This document shows positions 51,164-53,610 of a stretch of DNA of 53,610 nt, piece by piece. Every line of letters begins with the position of its first letter. Position 1 is the stretch's first letter. This DNA comes from CAYVAP01 sp964343195 (GTDB lineage Bacteria; Bacteroidota; Bacteroidia; J057), in the NCBI GenBank assembly GCA_964343195.1, contig CAYFIR010000032.1, forward strand, positions 1 through 53,610. The letters run 5' to 3'. The notes beneath the pieces were generated by a model. It did not search any database and was not told the DNA's origin. It saw only the letters and a program-made list of their open reading frames with translations. The position numbers and the translations under genes are program-made.

Positions 51164-51411
51164 GGGTTTGTCGATTTGGATAAATGTGATTCAAAATTGG
51201 CCTTACGAAACGGCCATTGTGTCAGAAAAACACATTTGTAAAATGCACATAATTTCGGCTATGACCAACAGCCTGTTTCCCGAACAGAGTCCAGTTCCAG
51301 CCACAACCAACAAATCAATGGGTACACGCTTATTCAGGTAAGTTGAACGCATATTGGGTCGGACTTGTCGGTCGGGTTGAAAAAGGCCAAATTCAGCCTC
51401 TAAACACAACT

Positions 51412-52152
51412 ATGCCCATACCTCGACTTTTCTTTCTGCCCCTGCTATTTCCATTTTTTACCAGCTGTACCAGCACCTTTTACCAGGTAGCGGAGGTGAA
51501 ATACAGCGGCTCCAGTGCGCTCTCCACCAGCCCTGTCATCGACCACGAGGCCCTGGAGTTAGAGTACAGTTTCTGGGCCGAGGGAGGCCTCATGCGCTGT
51601 AAAGTCCGCAACCAAAGCGATCAGCCCATCGTGCTTGACCTGGCTCGTAGCAGCGTCATCATCAACGAAGAAGTGAGGCCTTATTTCGAATCATCAGAGA
51701 CACGCTACGATTTTGATTCCGAAACCTGGCTATGGGATACCGAAACTGCAGGCAGTAGCCACACGCGTACTCGGAAGGGCGAGTTGCTTATCCCCCCTGG
51801 TTCCTTTTTTACCCTCAATGAAATCGAACTGAACTACCCTTTTCTACCGGTGGAGCAGCTGAAAGGCAGCGTACAAGCTGATGAAAGCGTCAACTTTAAC
51901 CCAGCACCATTTGCCTTCCGTCATTACCTGACCTACTATGCACCCGACACGCCCAATAAAGCGATACACATCGACGACCACTTTGAAGTGCATCAGCTGA
52001 GTTGGGTGGGTAGAAACCGATACCATAAGCGGACCCAGGATCCCATGGCATTTTACGGAACAGATACAGTAGGTGGAGAAGGCGCAGGGCTTGTGTTACT
52101 CGTGATAGCGGGCGCAGGGCTCATCATCCTGGGGCAGCAGGGAGTGAATTAG
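51412..52152 (+). CDS. Hypothetical lipoprotein with C-terminal hydrophobic segment
   Basis: The protein has 246 residues from MPIPRLFFLP; a longer in-frame ATG at 51343 adds a leader without signal features. Lipobox LFPFFTSC. The mature domain contains LELEYSFWAEGGLMRCKVRNQSDQPIVLDLARSSVIIN, an Ig-like beta pattern, and the protein ends with a hydrophobic stretch (GAGLVLLVIAGAGLIILG), so it may be held in the membrane at both ends. Unrecognised family; 13 bp convergent with the radical SAM gene. Confidence 0.78.
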   Translation: MPIPRLFFLPLLFPFFTSCTSTFYQVAEVKYSGSSALSTSPVIDHEALELEYSFWAEGGLMRCKVRNQSDQPIVLDLARSSVIINEEVRPYFESSETRYDFDSETWLWDTETAGSSHTRTRKGELLIPPGSFFTLNEIELNYPFLPVEQLKGSVQADESVNFNPAPFAFRHYLTYYAPDTPNKAIHIDDHFEVHQLSWVGRNRYHKRTQDPMAFYGTDTVGGEGAGLVLLVIAGAGLIILGQQGVN

Positions 52153-52165
52153 TGGCAGCCTGCTC

Positions 52166-53221
52166 TTAAAACAGGCTCATCTGCCCCGGTCGGCGAAAGG
52201 CCGTCAGGTTATAGGGCGGGGTACTGCGCCCCTGAAAATACTTGCGTTTGCTGAGTTTGAATAGCTGACTGATGCTATCGGCAATGGCCCCTTCGCCTCG
52301 CATACGTACCCCAAAACGGCTGTCGTTGAGCTTGCCGCCGTGGGCTTCCCGAATCTGACTGAGGACCTTCTCGGCCCGATCGGGGAAGTGGGCCCTGATC
52401 CAGTTTTCGAAAATACCGCCAACGGCACCATTGAGGTGGACAAAGTTGTACCCTGCACTGCAGGCTCCGGCCTCTGCAGCTTTTTCAAGAATTTCGGGAA
52501 TCTCATGGTTATTTAGTCCAGGAATGATGGGACCCAGCATGGCCATGACGGGAATGCCTGCTTCGCTTAGCTTTCGGACAACCTCCAGCCGTTTAAGGCC
52601 GGGTGAGGTTCGCGGCTCCATCCGCCGACGCAGGTCTTCATTCAGGGTCGTGATGGAAAGGGCTACATGAACCAGGTCATGCTCTGCCAGAGCTTTCAGC
52701 AAATCAAGATCGCGGAGTATGAGCTGATTTTTGGTGATCAGGCTCACCGGATGACGATAGCGGGCCAGCACTTCGAGACAGCGACGCGTGATTTCAAATT
52801 TCCGTTCCAATGGTTGGTAACAATCAGTGTTGCCGCTGAACATCAGGGGAACAGGCTTCCAGTTGGGCTTTTGCAGTTCCTTCTCCAGTAATTCTGCCGC
52901 ATTTTCCTTTACGATGATGATCCGCTCAAAGTCCAGCCCGGCAGAGTAGCCCCAATATTCATGTGCATTTCGGGCATAGCAGTAGCTGCACCCATGCTCG
53001 CAGCCCTGATAGGGATTGATGGACCAATCCATCGGGATGTCGGGGCTGCTGTTTTTGGTCAGGATTTTCTTGGGGTGGTCATATACGATTTGCGTCCTCG
53101 GATCCACTTCGAATGGCTCATCCAATCCGTCCTCGGCATGGGTATCCAGGGACAGCTTTTTGAAGCGGTTGTGGGGGTTGATCTGACTCCCGCGGCCTTT
53201 GAGGGGATTCGTGATTGCCAA
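52166..53221 (-). CDS. PA0069-family radical SAM protein
   Basis: The 351-residue protein has the radical SAM cluster motif CEHGCSYC (Cys74, Cys78, Cys81) within NPYQGCEHGCSYCYARNAHEYWG, and LMFSGNTDCYQPLERKFEITRRCLEVLARYRHPVSLITKN. The family relates to spore photoproduct lyase-like proteins (PA0069 type, SplB-like) of unknown substrate. The C-terminal region RMRGEGAIADSISQLFKLSKRKYF is also characteristic. The enzyme would generate a 5'-deoxyadenosyl radical with its 4Fe-4S cluster. Confidence 0.95.
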   Translation of the reverse strand: MAITNPLKGRGSQINPHNRFKKLSLDTHAEDGLDEPFEVDPRTQIVYDHPKKILTKNSSPDIPMDWSINPYQGCEHGCSYCYARNAHEYWGYSAGLDFERIIIVKENAAELLEKELQKPNWKPVPLMFSGNTDCYQPLERKFEITRRCLEVLARYRHPVSLITKNQLILRDLDLLKALAEHDLVHVALSITTLNEDLRRRMEPRTSPGLKRLEVVRKLSEAGIPVMAMLGPIIPGLNNHEIPEILEKAAEAGACSAGYNFVHLNGAVGGIFENWIRAHFPDRAEKVLSQIREAHGGKLNDSRFGVRMRGEGAIADSISQLFKLSKRKYFQGRSTPPYNLTAFRRPGQMSLF

Positions 53222-53243
53222 TTCGTGTTGCGTGATTAAGGAA

Positions 53244-53284
53244 GTTAGAAGTCAGACCTGCCTACGGCCTGTCAGAAGTCAGAG
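53244..53284. repeat. Short heptad-type tract upstream of the radical SAM gene
   Basis: GTTAGAA, GTCAGAC ... GTCAGAA, GTCAGAG are spaced in 7-base steps on either side of a CTGCCTACGGCCT segment. It resembles the tracts after other genes but lies on the 5' side of the minus-strand gene. Confidence 0.4.
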
Positions 53285-53369
53285 GCGAGATCAGAGAGTC
53301 ACTTTATTTTGACTTAATTCGATTTTGTTCAACTGGCCTTTCTCCAAAATTCTGTTGCTTTTCCAATTA

Positions 53370-53610
53370 CTATATCGCCTCTCCGCTTCGCGGGATCGGA
53401 GATCAGCGGGACTTACTTCTTTTTTAGCTCCGCCAGTTGATCTTTAATATGCTACTTCTGAAAGTGCTATTTCGCCTCCCCGTTTCACGGGATCGTGGAT
53501 CAGCGGGACTTACTTCTTTTTTAGCTCCGCAAATGGATTTTTAATATGCTTCCTCTGAAAGTGCTATTTCGCTTTCAGCGGGACCTACTTTCTTTCAAAA
53601 GAAAGTAGGC
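53370..53610. repeat. 97-bp tandem repeat, ~2.5 copies, cut by the window edge
   Basis: Units start at 53370, 53467 and 53564; the first two are exactly 97 bp and the third runs off the window. Units share CTATNTCGCCT, GATCAGCGGGACTTACTTCT, TTTAGCTCCGC, and TTAATATGCT-TCTGAAAGTG, with substitutions between copies. Each unit has a CCGC-TTCG-CGGG-like hairpin. No open reading frame follows the period. Confidence 0.85.
53584..53609. repeat. Perfect 12-bp palindromic hairpin at the window end
   Basis: CCTACTTTCTTT (53584-53595) pairs with AAAGAAAGTAGG (53598-53609) around two bases. It lies inside the last partial 97-bp unit and replaces the normal unit sequence there. Confidence 0.7.

Noticed and set aside
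53370..53563. Possible CRISPR-like array.
   Set aside because: Units are 97 bp, differ throughout, have no repeat/spacer structure, and no cas genes are present.

Overview
The window looks like a chromosomal stretch of a Bacteroidota bacterium, probably of the Saprospiria/Cytophagia type; the finer placement is inference. The evidence is a GldB-like gliding lipoprotein, a protein with a C-terminal T9SS-type sorting region, a PorT-like outer-membrane barrel, a bifunctional alpha/beta-hydrolase-OsmC protein, a DUF3467 protein, a reg_prop/Y_Y_Y hybrid histidine kinase, many short-lipobox lipoproteins, and the general lack of Shine-Dalgarno sites. No rRNA, tRNA, CRISPR array, phage gene or complete insertion sequence was recognised.

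Layout. Both window edges lie inside tandem repeats (54-bp unit on the left, 97-bp unit on the right). 0.7-6 kb: two tandem paralogous exported TonB_C-TPR proteins, then hsp20-dnaK. 6-10 kb: a lipoprotein, then a minus-strand cluster of a DUF481 protein, an FtsX-type permease with a histidine-rich loop and a small CxxC protein resembling DUF3299. 10-18 kb: SGNH hydrolase, BrkB-family membrane protein, YpfJ-type metalloprotease, Ig-like lipoprotein, DUF3052 protein. 18-25 kb: a GT35 phosphorylase-like protein, a degenerate SDR, a Gfo/Idh/MocA oxidoreductase, the hydrolase-OsmC fusion and a TPR protein. 25-33 kb: a lipoprotein of three ~187-residue repeats, a second CxxC protein, a lytic transglycosylase, an RRM protein, a TetR regulator and MlaD. 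33-40 kb: surface and secretion proteins (T9SS cargo, GldB, barrel, subtilase). 40-50 kb: trpS, a deoxynucleoside kinase, a hybrid kinase plus separate Hpt protein (a phosphorelay), and an NrtR-like Nudix regulator divergent from glutamine-dependent nadE with a strong palindrome between them. 50-53 kb: esterase, lipoprotein and a PA0069-type radical SAM protein.

The most unusual signals are non-coding. There is a ~168-bp element with long terminal inverted repeats, present twice in opposite orientation (9.84 kb and 37.83 kb) with a solitary end at 28.92 kb. There is a family of 7-bp-periodic tracts, often beginning at a gene's stop codon, that share further blocks between loci. There is also a 445-bp intergenic block bounded by a perfect 16-bp inverted repeat. 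Two enzyme-like genes have lost hallmark catalytic residues: the PLP lysine of the GT35 protein and the YxxxK of the SDR.

Most genes are ordinary housekeeping or envelope genes. I see no defence system or biosynthetic cluster. All family assignments come from reading motifs, without database searches.
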